NCBI RefSeq assembly: GCF_014698305.1
Contig: NZ_JACJST010000002.1
Location: 310,001 to 374,000 of the forward strand
Direction: 5' to 3'
Origin: Anabaena lutea FACHB-196
GTDB taxonomy: Bacteria > Cyanobacteriota > Cyanobacteriia > Cyanobacteriales > Nostocaceae
DNA length: 64,000 nt
Positions 38,001-46,694 of the stretch are shown one piece after another. Under the pieces are notes generated by a model. It had not been told where the DNA came from and did no database searches. It was given only the letters and a program-made list of their open reading frames with translations. The translations under genes and the position numbers were made by a program. Position 1 is the stretch's first letter. Each line of letters opens with the position of its first letter.

Positions 38001-41000
38001 ATGAAATCAGAAACGTCGATATCTACTAACAAAATTAATAGACAACTGCAACAAAATCCGATTGCGATTGTCGGCATGGCATCTTTATTACCAAAAGCCA
38101 GAAACTTACGAGAATATTGGCGCAATATTGTTAATAAAACTGACTGTATTACTGATGTTCCTGAAACACATTGGAGTGTGAAAGATTATTATGATCCTAA
38201 CCCCAGAACCCCAGAAGATAAAACCTATTGTAAACGCGGTGGATTTATTCCTGAGGTAGATTTTAATCCGATGGAATTTGGTATTCCTCCCAGCATTTTA
38301 GAAGTTACTGATGTATCACAACTATTAAGTTTAGTAGTTGCGAAAGAAGCAATGGAAGATGCTGGTTATAGTGAATCGCGTGAATTTAACCGCGAGAATG
38401 TGGGGGTAATTTTAGGTGTAGCGCAAGCCAAACAATTAGGAATACCACTATCTGCAAGGTTAGAATATCCGATTTGGGAAAAAGTTCTCAAAAGTAGTGG
38501 TTTATCTGACGATGATACTAAAGTAATCGTCGATAAAATCAAAACTGCTTATATCAAATGGGATGAAAATGCTTTTCCTGGAATGTTAGCAAATGTGGTT
38601 GCTGGCAGAATTGCTAATCGGCTCAACTTTGGCGGTACAAACTGTGTAGTTGATGCTGCTTGTGCTAGTTCCTTCGGTGCTTTGAAGATGGCAATTAGTG
38701 AGCTAATTGAATATCGTAGCGATATGATGCTGACGGGTGGTGTAGACACCGATAACAGCATCATGGCTTACATTTCTTTTAGCAAAACTCCTGCTGTTAC
38801 TCCTAGCGAAAATGTCAAACCTTTCGATGCTAAATCTGACGGCATGATGTTAGGTGAAGGTATCGGCATGATTGTTCTGAAACGTCTCGAAGATGCCGAA
38901 AGAGACGGTGACAAAATCTATGCAGTTATTAAAGGTATTGGCACTTCTAGCGACGGACGTTATAAGAGTATTTATGCTCCTCGCAAAGAAGGACAAGTCA
39001 AAGCTTTAGAACGTGCTTACGATGATGCTGGTTTTTCTCCTGCGACTGTGGGTTTGATGGAAGCACATGGTACAGGAACAATGGCTGGAGATCCCACAGA
39101 ATTCGGTTCTTTGCGAGATTTCTTTACTCAATATGACGACAAAAAACAGCATATTGCTTTGGGTAGTGTAAAATCGCAAATTGGACATACAAAAGCCGCA
39201 GCAGGTGCAGCAAGTTTAATTAAAACTGCGTTGGCTTTACATCACAAAATTTTGCCCCCAACTATCAATATTACAGAGCCAAATCCTAAACTCGATATTC
39301 AAAATTCGTCCTTTTATTTGAACACTGAAACTAGACCTTGGATCAAGGCAGAAGGGGAAGCGCCAAGACGTGCTGGTGTGAGTTCTTTTGGTTTTGGTGG
39401 GACTAATTATCACGTGGTTTTGGAAGAATACGAAGCAGAACAAAAACAAGCTTATCGTTTACATAATGCGGCTAGTGAAGTGTTGTTATTTGGTTCTACT
39501 CCAGCAGAATTGATCACTAAGTTAGAAGCAACTTTCAATAATTTGCAATCTAACGAGGGAGAAAGACATTATTCGCAATTAATCCAAGAATGTCAGTCTT
39601 TAGTTATTCCCAAAACTGCGGCGAGAATTGGGTTTGTAGCTGAGAATATCCAAGAAGCTTGTAAGTTGCTGAAAGTTAGTATTGATTTACTGAAAAATAA
39701 GCAGTCAGCCGTTTCTTGGGAACATCCTCAAGGTATTTATTACCGGGCTGCGGGGATGGAATTAGGCGGAAAAGTTGTGGCTTTATTCTCTGGACAAGGT
39801 TCTCAATACCTGGAAATGGGTAGAGAAGCGGTGATGAATTTCCCGGCTTTGCGTCGTCTGTATGGACAGATGGATGGGTTGTTAATTAAGGATAATTTGC
39901 AACCAATTTCGCAAATTGTTTTCCCGAATCCAACTTTTGAAGAAGAGGAAAAAACTGCTCAAATTGCAGCTTTGCAAAGAACTGAATATGCTCAACCTGC
40001 AATTGGGGTTTTTAGTGCCGGGTTGTATTCTATCTTCCAACAAGCTGGGTTTAAGTCAGATTTTGTCGCCGGACATAGTTTTGGTGAATTGACGGCTTTG
40101 TGGGCGGCGGGAGTGCTGACTGAGGAGGATTATTTGTTCTTGGTTAAGTCTAGAGGTCAAGCGATGGCTGCACCGAAAGACCCAGACCATGATGCGGGTA
40201 GTATGTTGGCGGTGAAGGAAGATATTAGTAAGGTGGAAGCGGTGCTGAGGCATTTTCCCCAAGTTGCGATCGCTAATTTTAATTCTCCCACGCAAGTTGT
40301 CCTCGCCGGGCCAACGGCGGAAATTAAGAAAATCCAGCAAAAATTCCAAGAATTAGGCTATGGGGCGGTGTTGTTACCAGTTTCTGCTGCGTTCCACACA
40401 CCTTTGATTGCATTTGCTCAAAAATCATTTGCGATCGCTACCAAGTCTGTCGATTTCCAAAATCCCAAAGTTCCCGTTTTCAGCAACGTTACCGGCAAAC
40501 AATATCCCCAAGAACCTTCAGGAATTCAAAGAGTTCTAGAAGGACACCTTTCCAGTTCAGTGATGTTCAAACAAGAGATTGAAAACATCTACGCTGCTGG
40601 TGGTTATTGCTTCGTAGAATTTGGTCCCAAACGGATTCTCACCAACTTAGTCAAAGATATCTTAGGCGATCGCCCTCATCTTACCGTATCACTCAACCCT
40701 AGTACTCAAAAGAATAGCGATCGCTCCCTCAGAGAAGCAGCAATCCAACTGCGCGTCATGGGTATGGCTTTGAGCAATCTTGACCCCTACCAACTACCCC
40801 CAGTCATCCCCCCAACTGCCACCAAAAAGGCATTAAACGTCAAATTAAACGGTGTTAACTACGTTTCCGAAAAAACCAGAAACGCCTTCACTGAAGCCCT
40901 ACAGGATGGTTTCACCGTAGGGGCGGGGTCTCCCCGCCCAAGGTCTCCCCGCCCTCTTACTCTCCCAGAGTCTCCCCGCCCTCTCACTCCCCAGCCTGAA

Positions 41001-43316
41001 ACTTTCATAGAAAATTCAGTCAAACCAAACAACATTCCAGCACAGACAACCAACGGTCATAACGGTAACGGACACAAAAAAACCCCTGTAATTAGCACCC
41101 CACAACAGCTTCAGATGACTCCTGCACCCCGTTCAAATCAAGCAATCCCAGAATTATTACCTACAGCACGCCAAGCAGTTGCACAGCGTCCAGGAGGGAA
41201 AATGGAAACACCAGATAAAAATATCAACTTCCAACAGGTTCTCGAAAGTTTAGAAAACCTCCTGAACCAGTTTCAACACAACCAAAGTGATAACTTACAA
41301 ATTCATGGGACTTATCTAAGTCATCAAATGGAATACGCCAAAACGTTCTTCCAACTGATGCAACAACAGAACGCCCTATTTATCAATAGTAAATCTTCCG
41401 AAACCGCCCAACTCAAACAAGTTGTTATGGAAAGTTTTGAGCGCAGCATGATGCAGTTTCACAACCAACAAAGTGAAACCCTCCGCATTCATGAACAATA
41501 TCTGCGGGAACAAGTAGAATACACCAAAAACTTTTTCCAACTCATACAACAAGAATATTCTCAACTAATTGCCGGTACAGAAACAACTCAACCTTTAATT
41601 CCCCCCCAACTCACAGAAACACACACCAACAGTTTACGGGAGTTGATAACAGAAGCACCTGTAACAGAAACAGTTGTTCCTCCTACCGCCAAAATCGTAG
41701 AAACCCAACCCGTAATCGAGCCAGTAGTTGAAGAAGCTGCACCTGTAATAGCAGCAATTCCCCTTCCTAAAATTGCAGAACCTACACCAGAACTTACCCC
41801 AGTTGTAGAAACTCAACCTGAATCGGTAGCACCTGTAGCTTTAATACCCGAACCAGCAACCACCAACATTAATATTGATGACATAGGTCAAAACCTCCTA
41901 ACCATAACCAGCGAGAAAACAGGCTATCCCATCGAAATGCTAGAACTCGACATGGACATGGAAGCCGACCTAGGAATTGATTCCATCAAACGGGTAGAAA
42001 TTCTGGGAGGATTGCAAGAACTATACCCCAACTTACCCAAACCAAACTTAGAAGAACTAGCAGAAAAACGCACCATTGGTCAAGTTGTCGAGTATCTACA
42101 AAAACAGGTGACAGGTGACAAGTTAACAGAAGAAATACAGGTGACAGGTGACAGGTTACAGGTGACAGAGAAGAAAGTAGAAGAAGCAAAGGAAGAATTA
42201 CCTATTACCTCTTCTCAGTCCCTAGAAGAAAGCGACGAATACGCAGATTTAGGTCAAACCCTGTTAAACATCACCAGTGAAAAAACAGGCTACCCAGTTG
42301 AGATGCTCGAACTAGACATGGACATGGAGGCCGACTTAGGGATTGACTCCATCAAACGGGTAGAAATACTGGGTGCAATGCAAGAAACGTACCCCAACTT
42401 ACCCAAACCAAATATAGAAGAATTAGGCGACCTGCGAACAATTGGACAAATAGTAGACTACCTCCAAAAGCTGGTGGGAGGTGAAAAAAAAAAGCTTGAT
42501 TTTGACCCGGTAGGGGCGGGGTCTCCCCACCCTCTTAATCCCTCCGTTCCAGAAGTAGTGGATTTAACCCCACCGCCAATAGTAGACCCAAATCTTCCCC
42601 GTCGCCCAGTAAAACTAAAAACCTTACCCCGACCGGATTTTTGGGAATGCAAACTACCAGAGGGACACATTAGTTTAATTACTGATGATGGTTCCCTCAC
42701 CACCACCAAACTAGCTCACGCACTGGTTGAACAAGGTTGGAAAGTAGTAGTTCTGAGTTTCCCCCAAACATTAGTTCCTCAACAATTGCCATTACCCCTA
42801 GGTGTTAGCCGCGTGATCATGGCAAATATGAGCGAACAACATCTACAACTACTATTACAAAGCATAACTACTCAACATGGAAAAATTGGGGCATTCATTC
42901 ATCTTCATCCTCAATTCAACACAGAAAACACAGGTAAAATTTCCTATCTAGAAACAGAAAAAGCAATAGTCAAACAAGTGTTCTTGATAGCCAAACATCT
43001 CAAACCAACATTGAACACAGCCGCTGATTTAGAAGGAAGAGTAAGCTTCTGTACAGTAGCCCATCTTGACGGCACATTTGGGTTAGAACACAAAGAAAAC
43101 TTTGGAGTTATCGGTGCTGGCTTATTTGGATTAACCAAAAGTTTGAGATGGGAATGGCCAAAAGTATTCTTAAGAGCAATAGACTTAAGCCCAACCTTAG
43201 ATCCTCACCAATCAGCAGAATATATTGTTGCCGAATTGCATGATTCCAACAGATATATAGGTGAAGTTGGCTATAGTTCACAAGGAAGAGTCACCCTCAT
43301 AGCTAAACCCGAATAA
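38001..43316 (+). CDS. hglE: Heterocyst glycolipid polyketide synthase HglE (KS-AT-ACP-ACP-partial KR)
   Basis: Large PfaA-like synthase that builds the long acyl chain. Numbering is from ATG 38001, preceded by AGAGGA seven bases upstream. KS: IAIVGMASLLP, Cys221 in VDAACASS, His356 (EAHGTG), His396 (GHTKAAAG). AT: FSGQGSQYLEMG, Ser693 in GHSFGE. A linker of about 400 residues contains a duplicated amphipathic helix unit. Two ACPs follow with Ser1328 and Ser1450 (DLGIDSIKRVEILG). The C-terminus (about 1560-1771) resembles the structural half of a ketoreductase; the catalytic half is in the next gene. In-frame upstream starts at 37902 (ATG) and 37863 (TTG) would add a coiled N-terminus. Linkers carry repeat-derived segments. 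Confidence 0.9.
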   Translation: MKSETSISTNKINRQLQQNPIAIVGMASLLPKARNLREYWRNIVNKTDCITDVPETHWSVKDYYDPNPRTPEDKTYCKRGGFIPEVDFNPMEFGIPPSILEVTDVSQLLSLVVAKEAMEDAGYSESREFNRENVGVILGVAQAKQLGIPLSARLEYPIWEKVLKSSGLSDDDTKVIVDKIKTAYIKWDENAFPGMLANVVAGRIANRLNFGGTNCVVDAACASSFGALKMAISELIEYRSDMMLTGGVDTDNSIMAYISFSKTPAVTPSENVKPFDAKSDGMMLGEGIGMIVLKRLEDAERDGDKIYAVIKGIGTSSDGRYKSIYAPRKEGQVKALERAYDDAGFSPATVGLMEAHGTGTMAGDPTEFGSLRDFFTQYDDKKQHIALGSVKSQIGHTKAAAGAASLIKTALALHHKILPPTINITEPNPKLDIQNSSFYLNTETRPWIKAEGEAPRRAGVSSFGFGGTNYHVVLEEYEAEQKQAYRLHNAASEVLLFGSTPAELITKLEATFNNLQSNEGERHYSQLIQECQSLVIPKTAARIGFVAENIQEACKLLKVSIDLLKNKQSAVSWEHPQGIYYRAAGMELGGKVVALFSGQGSQYLEMGREAVMNFPALRRLYGQMDGLLIKDNLQPISQIVFPNPTFEEEEKTAQIAALQRTEYAQPAIGVFSAGLYSIFQQAGFKSDFVAGHSFGELTALWAAGVLTEEDYLFLVKSRGQAMAAPKDPDHDAGSMLAVKEDISKVEAVLRHFPQVAIANFNSPTQVVLAGPTAEIKKIQQKFQELGYGAVLLPVSAAFHTPLIAFAQKSFAIATKSVDFQNPKVPVFSNVTGKQYPQEPSGIQRVLEGHLSSSVMFKQEIENIYAAGGYCFVEFGPKRILTNLVKDILGDRPHLTVSLNPSTQKNSDRSLREAAIQLRVMGMALSNLDPYQLPPVIPPTATKKALNVKLNGVNYVSEKTRNAFTEALQDGFTVGAGSPRPRSPRPLTLPESPRPLTPQPETFIENSVKPNNIPAQTTNGHNGNGHKKTPVISTPQQLQMTPAPRSNQAIPELLPTARQAVAQRPGGKMETPDKNINFQQVLESLENLLNQFQHNQSDNLQIHGTYLSHQMEYAKTFFQLMQQQNALFINSKSSETAQLKQVVMESFERSMMQFHNQQSETLRIHEQYLREQVEYTKNFFQLIQQEYSQLIAGTETTQPLIPPQLTETHTNSLRELITEAPVTETVVPPTAKIVETQPVIEPVVEEAAPVIAAIPLPKIAEPTPELTPVVETQPESVAPVALIPEPATTNINIDDIGQNLLTITSEKTGYPIEMLELDMDMEADLGIDSIKRVEILGGLQELYPNLPKPNLEELAEKRTIGQVVEYLQKQVTGDKLTEEIQVTGDRLQVTEKKVEEAKEELPITSSQSLEESDEYADLGQTLLNITSEKTGYPVEMLELDMDMEADLGIDSIKRVEILGAMQETYPNLPKPNIEELGDLRTIGQIVDYLQKLVGGEKKKLDFDPVGAGSPHPLNPSVPEVVDLTPPPIVDPNLPRRPVKLKTLPRPDFWECKLPEGHISLITDDGSLTTTKLAHALVEQGWKVVVLSFPQTLVPQQLPLPLGVSRVIMANMSEQHLQLLLQSITTQHGKIGAFIHLHPQFNTENTGKISYLETEKAIVKQVFLIAKHLKPTLNTAADLEGRVSFCTVAHLDGTFGLEHKENFGVIGAGLFGLTKSLRWEWPKVFLRAIDLSPTLDPHQSAEYIVAELHDSNRYIGEVGYSSQGRVTLIAKPE
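40919..40996. repeat. Dispersed GC-rich repeat inside hglE, copy 1
   Basis: Repeats of GGGCGGGGTCTCCCCGCCC and GTCTCCCCGCCCTC in tandem. They are in frame and encode a Gly/Ser/Pro/Arg-rich stretch (VGAGSPRPRSPRPL) between the AT and ACP domains. Confidence 0.85.
42100..42174. repeat. Tandem CAGGTGACAGGT repeat inside hglE
   Basis: Three copies of a unit close to CAGGTGACAGGTGACA encode QVTGDKL/QVTGDRL/QVTEKK in the linker between the two ACP domains. The same repeat type, in other orientation, encodes the C-terminus of the MFS transporter near 2,420-2,460. Confidence 0.8.
42509..42545. repeat. Dispersed GC-rich repeat inside hglE, copy 2
   Basis: GTAGGGGCGGGGTCTCCCCA followed by CCCTCTTAATCCC. 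It is in frame, encoding VGAGSPHPLNP, in the linker after the second ACP. It is the same family as 40919-40996. Confidence 0.8.
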
Positions 43317-43438
43317 CCAGTAGGGTGGGCATTGCCCACCTCACAAAAACTCCTCTCTTCCTCTTTGCGCCTCTGCGCCTCTGCGAGAGAAAATCATAAA
43401 CTTATTCATCAACACATAATCAATTATAAATTGGAAAC
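43317..43438. repeat. Short intergenic region with two dispersed repeats
   Basis: GTAGGGTGGGCATTGCCCAC (43320-43339) matches one arm of the 55-bp core of the 149-bp elements. It is followed by CTCTTTGCGCCTCTGCGCCT, a repeat that recurs at 62413-62441 and 63751-63779. Confidence 0.7.
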
Positions 43439-45172
43439 ATGACAGCAACACTTCAAATTAATCCATCATCTGTCTTCGTCGTCAGTGGTGGAGCCAAGGG
43501 AATCACTGCACAATGCACCATTAAATTAGCACAAAACCAACCTTGTAAATTTATTCTGCTTGGTCGTTCTGAAATCACCACAGAACCAGAATATGCTCGT
43601 AATTGTTTAGAAGATTCCGCCTTGAAAAAACGCATCATGGAAAATCTGATTTCTCAAGGTGAGAAACCAACACCCATGATGGTACAAAAAATATTTAATG
43701 ATATTAATTCTAGCCGAGAAATTAATAAAACCTTGGCAGCTATTGAAGCAGCAGGTGCAAAGGCAGAATATATTAGTGTTGATGTTACAGATACCGTAAC
43801 ATTGAAAGCCAAACTTGGCGCTGTCGTTCAAAAGTTTGGTCAAATTACAGGCATTATTCACGGTGCTGGTAATTTGGCTGATAAATTAATTGAAAAGAAA
43901 ACACAAGAAGATTTTGAAAAGGTTTACACCGCTAAAGTTCAGGGTTTAGAAAATCTACTCGCTTGCGTTAATATCCAGCAATTACAGCATTTAGTTTTAT
44001 TTTCTTCTGTGACTGGTTTTTATGGGAATATTGGTCAAAGTGATTATGCTATCGCTAACGAAATTCTCAACAAATCAGCCCACCTCATCAAACAATCTCA
44101 TCCTCAATGTCATGTAGTGGCAATTAATTGGGGTGGTTGGGATAGTGGTATGGTGACACCACAATTAAAAAAGGCATTTGCAGAAAGGGGAATTAGTATT
44201 ATTCCTCTGGAAGTGGGTACACAAATGTTAGTTAATGAACTGCACCCTGCTTATCAAGATAATACACAAATTGTCATTGGTAGCACGATGATTCCACCGG
44301 CAATGCCTTTAGATTTACAATTGCGAACCTATCGCATTCGGCGACGAATGACATTAGCAGAAAATCCATTTTTGTATGATCATACAATTGCAGGTTCTCC
44401 AGTATTACCAGCTACTTGTGCTAAATCTTGGATGGTTAATGGTTGTGAAGAAATTTATCCAGGCTATACATATTTCAGTTGTCAAGATTTCAAAGTTTTG
44501 AAAGGAATTACTTTTAACTCTAGTTTGGCTCATGAACATATTCTAGAAATACAAGAAGTCTCCAAAAGCGATGGTAATTTTGTTGAATTTCAGACCAAAA
44601 TTTTGAGTAAAACCCCTGAAGGAAGAACTCATTATCATTTTAGCGCTCTCATCAAAATAGTCCGCAAAATGCCAGAATCTCCCATTTATGAATCAGTGGA
44701 TCTCAGGGAAGATAACATTGTCACTACCACTGGTAAAGGTTTTTATCAAAATGGAGATTTATCCTTATTTCATGGTCCAGCATTCCAAGAAATTACTAAA
44801 GTCTTAAATATTAGCCCAGAAAAACTTACAGCCGAATGCTGTTGGCAAGAAATCACAGCCAAACAACAAGGACAATTCCCTGTTAAATGGCACAATCCCT
44901 ACATAATTGATTTGAGTACTCAAACTCTATGGCTATGGTTAAATCATTTCCATCAAGAAGTGTGTTTACCAGGACAATTAACATACTGTGAACAATTTTT
45001 AAGTGTTCCAGCCAATGTACCTTTTTATGTGTCTTGTGAAATTATTAGCAAAACCGATACTGGCATAAATGCTAATTTCTTGATTCATAATCGTGAGGGA
45101 AAAATATATTCACGTATTCTTGGAGCAAAAGCAGTTATTTGGCCAATGAAAATGCTCAATCGTAAGCAATAG
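43439..45172 (+). CDS. Ketoreductase catalytic half plus dehydratase (HG synthase component)
   Basis: A 577-residue protein. Residues 1-260 are the catalytic Rossmann half of a ketoreductase: VFVVSGGAKGITAQC, VLFSSVTGFYGNIGQSDYAIANEIL (Ser and Tyr), NWGGWDSGMV. The C-terminal part is a dehydratase-like hotdog domain beginning FLYDHTIAGSPVLPATC, with the DHxxxGxxxxP active-site motif. Together with the end of HglE it makes a complete KR, then DH. In the Anabaena locus this position is held by genes named in the hglF/hglG series; I do not assign a letter. Domain order follows the PfaA-type KR and fits processing of the beta-keto intermediate. Confidence 0.82.
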   Translation: MTATLQINPSSVFVVSGGAKGITAQCTIKLAQNQPCKFILLGRSEITTEPEYARNCLEDSALKKRIMENLISQGEKPTPMMVQKIFNDINSSREINKTLAAIEAAGAKAEYISVDVTDTVTLKAKLGAVVQKFGQITGIIHGAGNLADKLIEKKTQEDFEKVYTAKVQGLENLLACVNIQQLQHLVLFSSVTGFYGNIGQSDYAIANEILNKSAHLIKQSHPQCHVVAINWGGWDSGMVTPQLKKAFAERGISIIPLEVGTQMLVNELHPAYQDNTQIVIGSTMIPPAMPLDLQLRTYRIRRRMTLAENPFLYDHTIAGSPVLPATCAKSWMVNGCEEIYPGYTYFSCQDFKVLKGITFNSSLAHEHILEIQEVSKSDGNFVEFQTKILSKTPEGRTHYHFSALIKIVRKMPESPIYESVDLREDNIVTTTGKGFYQNGDLSLFHGPAFQEITKVLNISPEKLTAECCWQEITAKQQGQFPVKWHNPYIIDLSTQTLWLWLNHFHQEVCLPGQLTYCEQFLSVPANVPFYVSCEIISKTDTGINANFLIHNREGKIYSRILGAKAVIWPMKMLNRKQ

Positions 45173-45332
45173 TAGGTTAAGCGACAGCGCAACCCAACAA
45201 ATTCACCTGAATCCTTACATAATAACAGCGAAAGTTGTTAATCCTTGCCGATTGGGGGAATAGCGTAAATCCTTAAAAACTAAGGAAATTTTTATTTCCT
45301 TAACGTCTTATGCCCCAACGAGGATTTCAACA

Positions 45333-46694
45333 GTGGAAAAAATAGCGATCATTGGGTTATCTTGCCTCTTTCCAGATGCTAATAATCCTGAAGAGTTTTG
45401 GCAGAATCTCAGCGCAGAAAAAGACTCAACTTCATCTGTAAGTGTTGCTGAATTGGGAGTAGACCCCGCCATATTCTACGATGCTAATAAGGGGAAACCG
45501 GAAAAAATTTACTTCCAAAAAGGTGGATTTATCCGCAATTTCAACTTTGATGCTAGTGAGTATAATTTACCTGCAACATTTGTCCAAGGTCTGGATAATA
45601 CTTTTAAATGGTCACTGTATGCTGCTAAACAGGCAATTATCCACAGTGGTTATTGGGGAAATCAATCTGCTCTCTCGAAATGCGGCGTAATTTTAGGAAC
45701 TCTTGCTTTACCAACTAAAGCTTCTAATCAATTGTTTGCTCCCATTTATCAGCAAACTATTGAACCTGCGATTGGTGAACTTTTACAGGAAAAAGACTTC
45801 CGTTTAGGTGGTTCATTAACTGCTACGAAAGCATCTCCATATAATGCGATGGTGAGCGGCTTACCTGCTGCTATAATTTCCCGTGCATTTTCTCTTTCTG
45901 GAACTCATTTCTGTATAGATGCTGCTTGTTCATCAGCATTTTATGCCATTAAATTAGCATCCTATTATCTGCAATCTGGTAAAGCTGATTTGATGTTAGC
46001 TGGTGCTATTAGTTGTGCAGATCCGTTGTTTTTAAGAATGTTGTTTTCCGGGATTCAAGGATATCCAGAAAACGGTATTAGCCGTCCTCTAGATAAAGCA
46101 TCACGCGGGTTAATTACCTCCGAAGGCATAGGAATGGTAATGCTCAAACGCTACAGTGATGCTGTCAGAGATGGAGACAAAATTCTCGCAACAATCTGCG
46201 GTAATGGTCTATCTAATGATGGTAAAGGTAAGCACCTCCTCAGTCCCAATGCTCACGGACAAACCACTGCATATCAAAGAGCTTATGCTGAGGCTAAACT
46301 TAACCCCCAAGCAATTGATTATTTAGAGTGTCACGCTACCGGTACTCTGTTGGGAGATACCACTGAATGCAACTCAGTTGAAGGCTTTTTCGGTCAATAC
46401 CAAGCAACGCCTTTGGTGGGTTCAGCTAAAACTAACGTCGGTCATTTACTCGTTGCTGCTGGCATGGTGGGGATAACAAAGACGATTTTAAGTATGTCTC
46501 ACGGTGTTATTCCTGCAACTATCAATGTCAGTGAACCTGTGGGTTCTGAAAATAATGTGATTTCGCCTCAAAACATTGTCAGAACTGCCACACCTTGGCC
46601 GAGTAAAGGAAATAAGTACGTAGCTTTAAGTGCATTTGGTTTTGGTGGAAATAACTCTCATTTAATTCTTGAACAGGGGGAAGTCAGCAAATGA
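45333..46694 (+). CDS. hglD: Beta-ketoacyl synthase HglD
   Basis: Single KS of 453 residues with IAIIGLSCLFPDANNPEEFW, active Cys199 in FCIDAACSSA, His in ECHATGT, and GHLLVAAGM; all three catalytic residues are present. The start is GTG 45333 with an upstream CGAGGA. The stop overlaps the hglC start by four bases (ATGA), so HglD and HglC are probably made and act together as a KS/chain-length-factor pair, as in PUFA synthases. The name follows the Anabaena gene order hglE, hglD, hglC. Confidence 0.85.
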   Translation: MEKIAIIGLSCLFPDANNPEEFWQNLSAEKDSTSSVSVAELGVDPAIFYDANKGKPEKIYFQKGGFIRNFNFDASEYNLPATFVQGLDNTFKWSLYAAKQAIIHSGYWGNQSALSKCGVILGTLALPTKASNQLFAPIYQQTIEPAIGELLQEKDFRLGGSLTATKASPYNAMVSGLPAAIISRAFSLSGTHFCIDAACSSAFYAIKLASYYLQSGKADLMLAGAISCADPLFLRMLFSGIQGYPENGISRPLDKASRGLITSEGIGMVMLKRYSDAVRDGDKILATICGNGLSNDGKGKHLLSPNAHGQTTAYQRAYAEAKLNPQAIDYLECHATGTLLGDTTECNSVEGFFGQYQATPLVGSAKTNVGHLLVAAGMVGITKTILSMSHGVIPATINVSEPVGSENNVISPQNIVRTATPWPSKGNKYVALSAFGFGGNNSHLILEQGEVSK

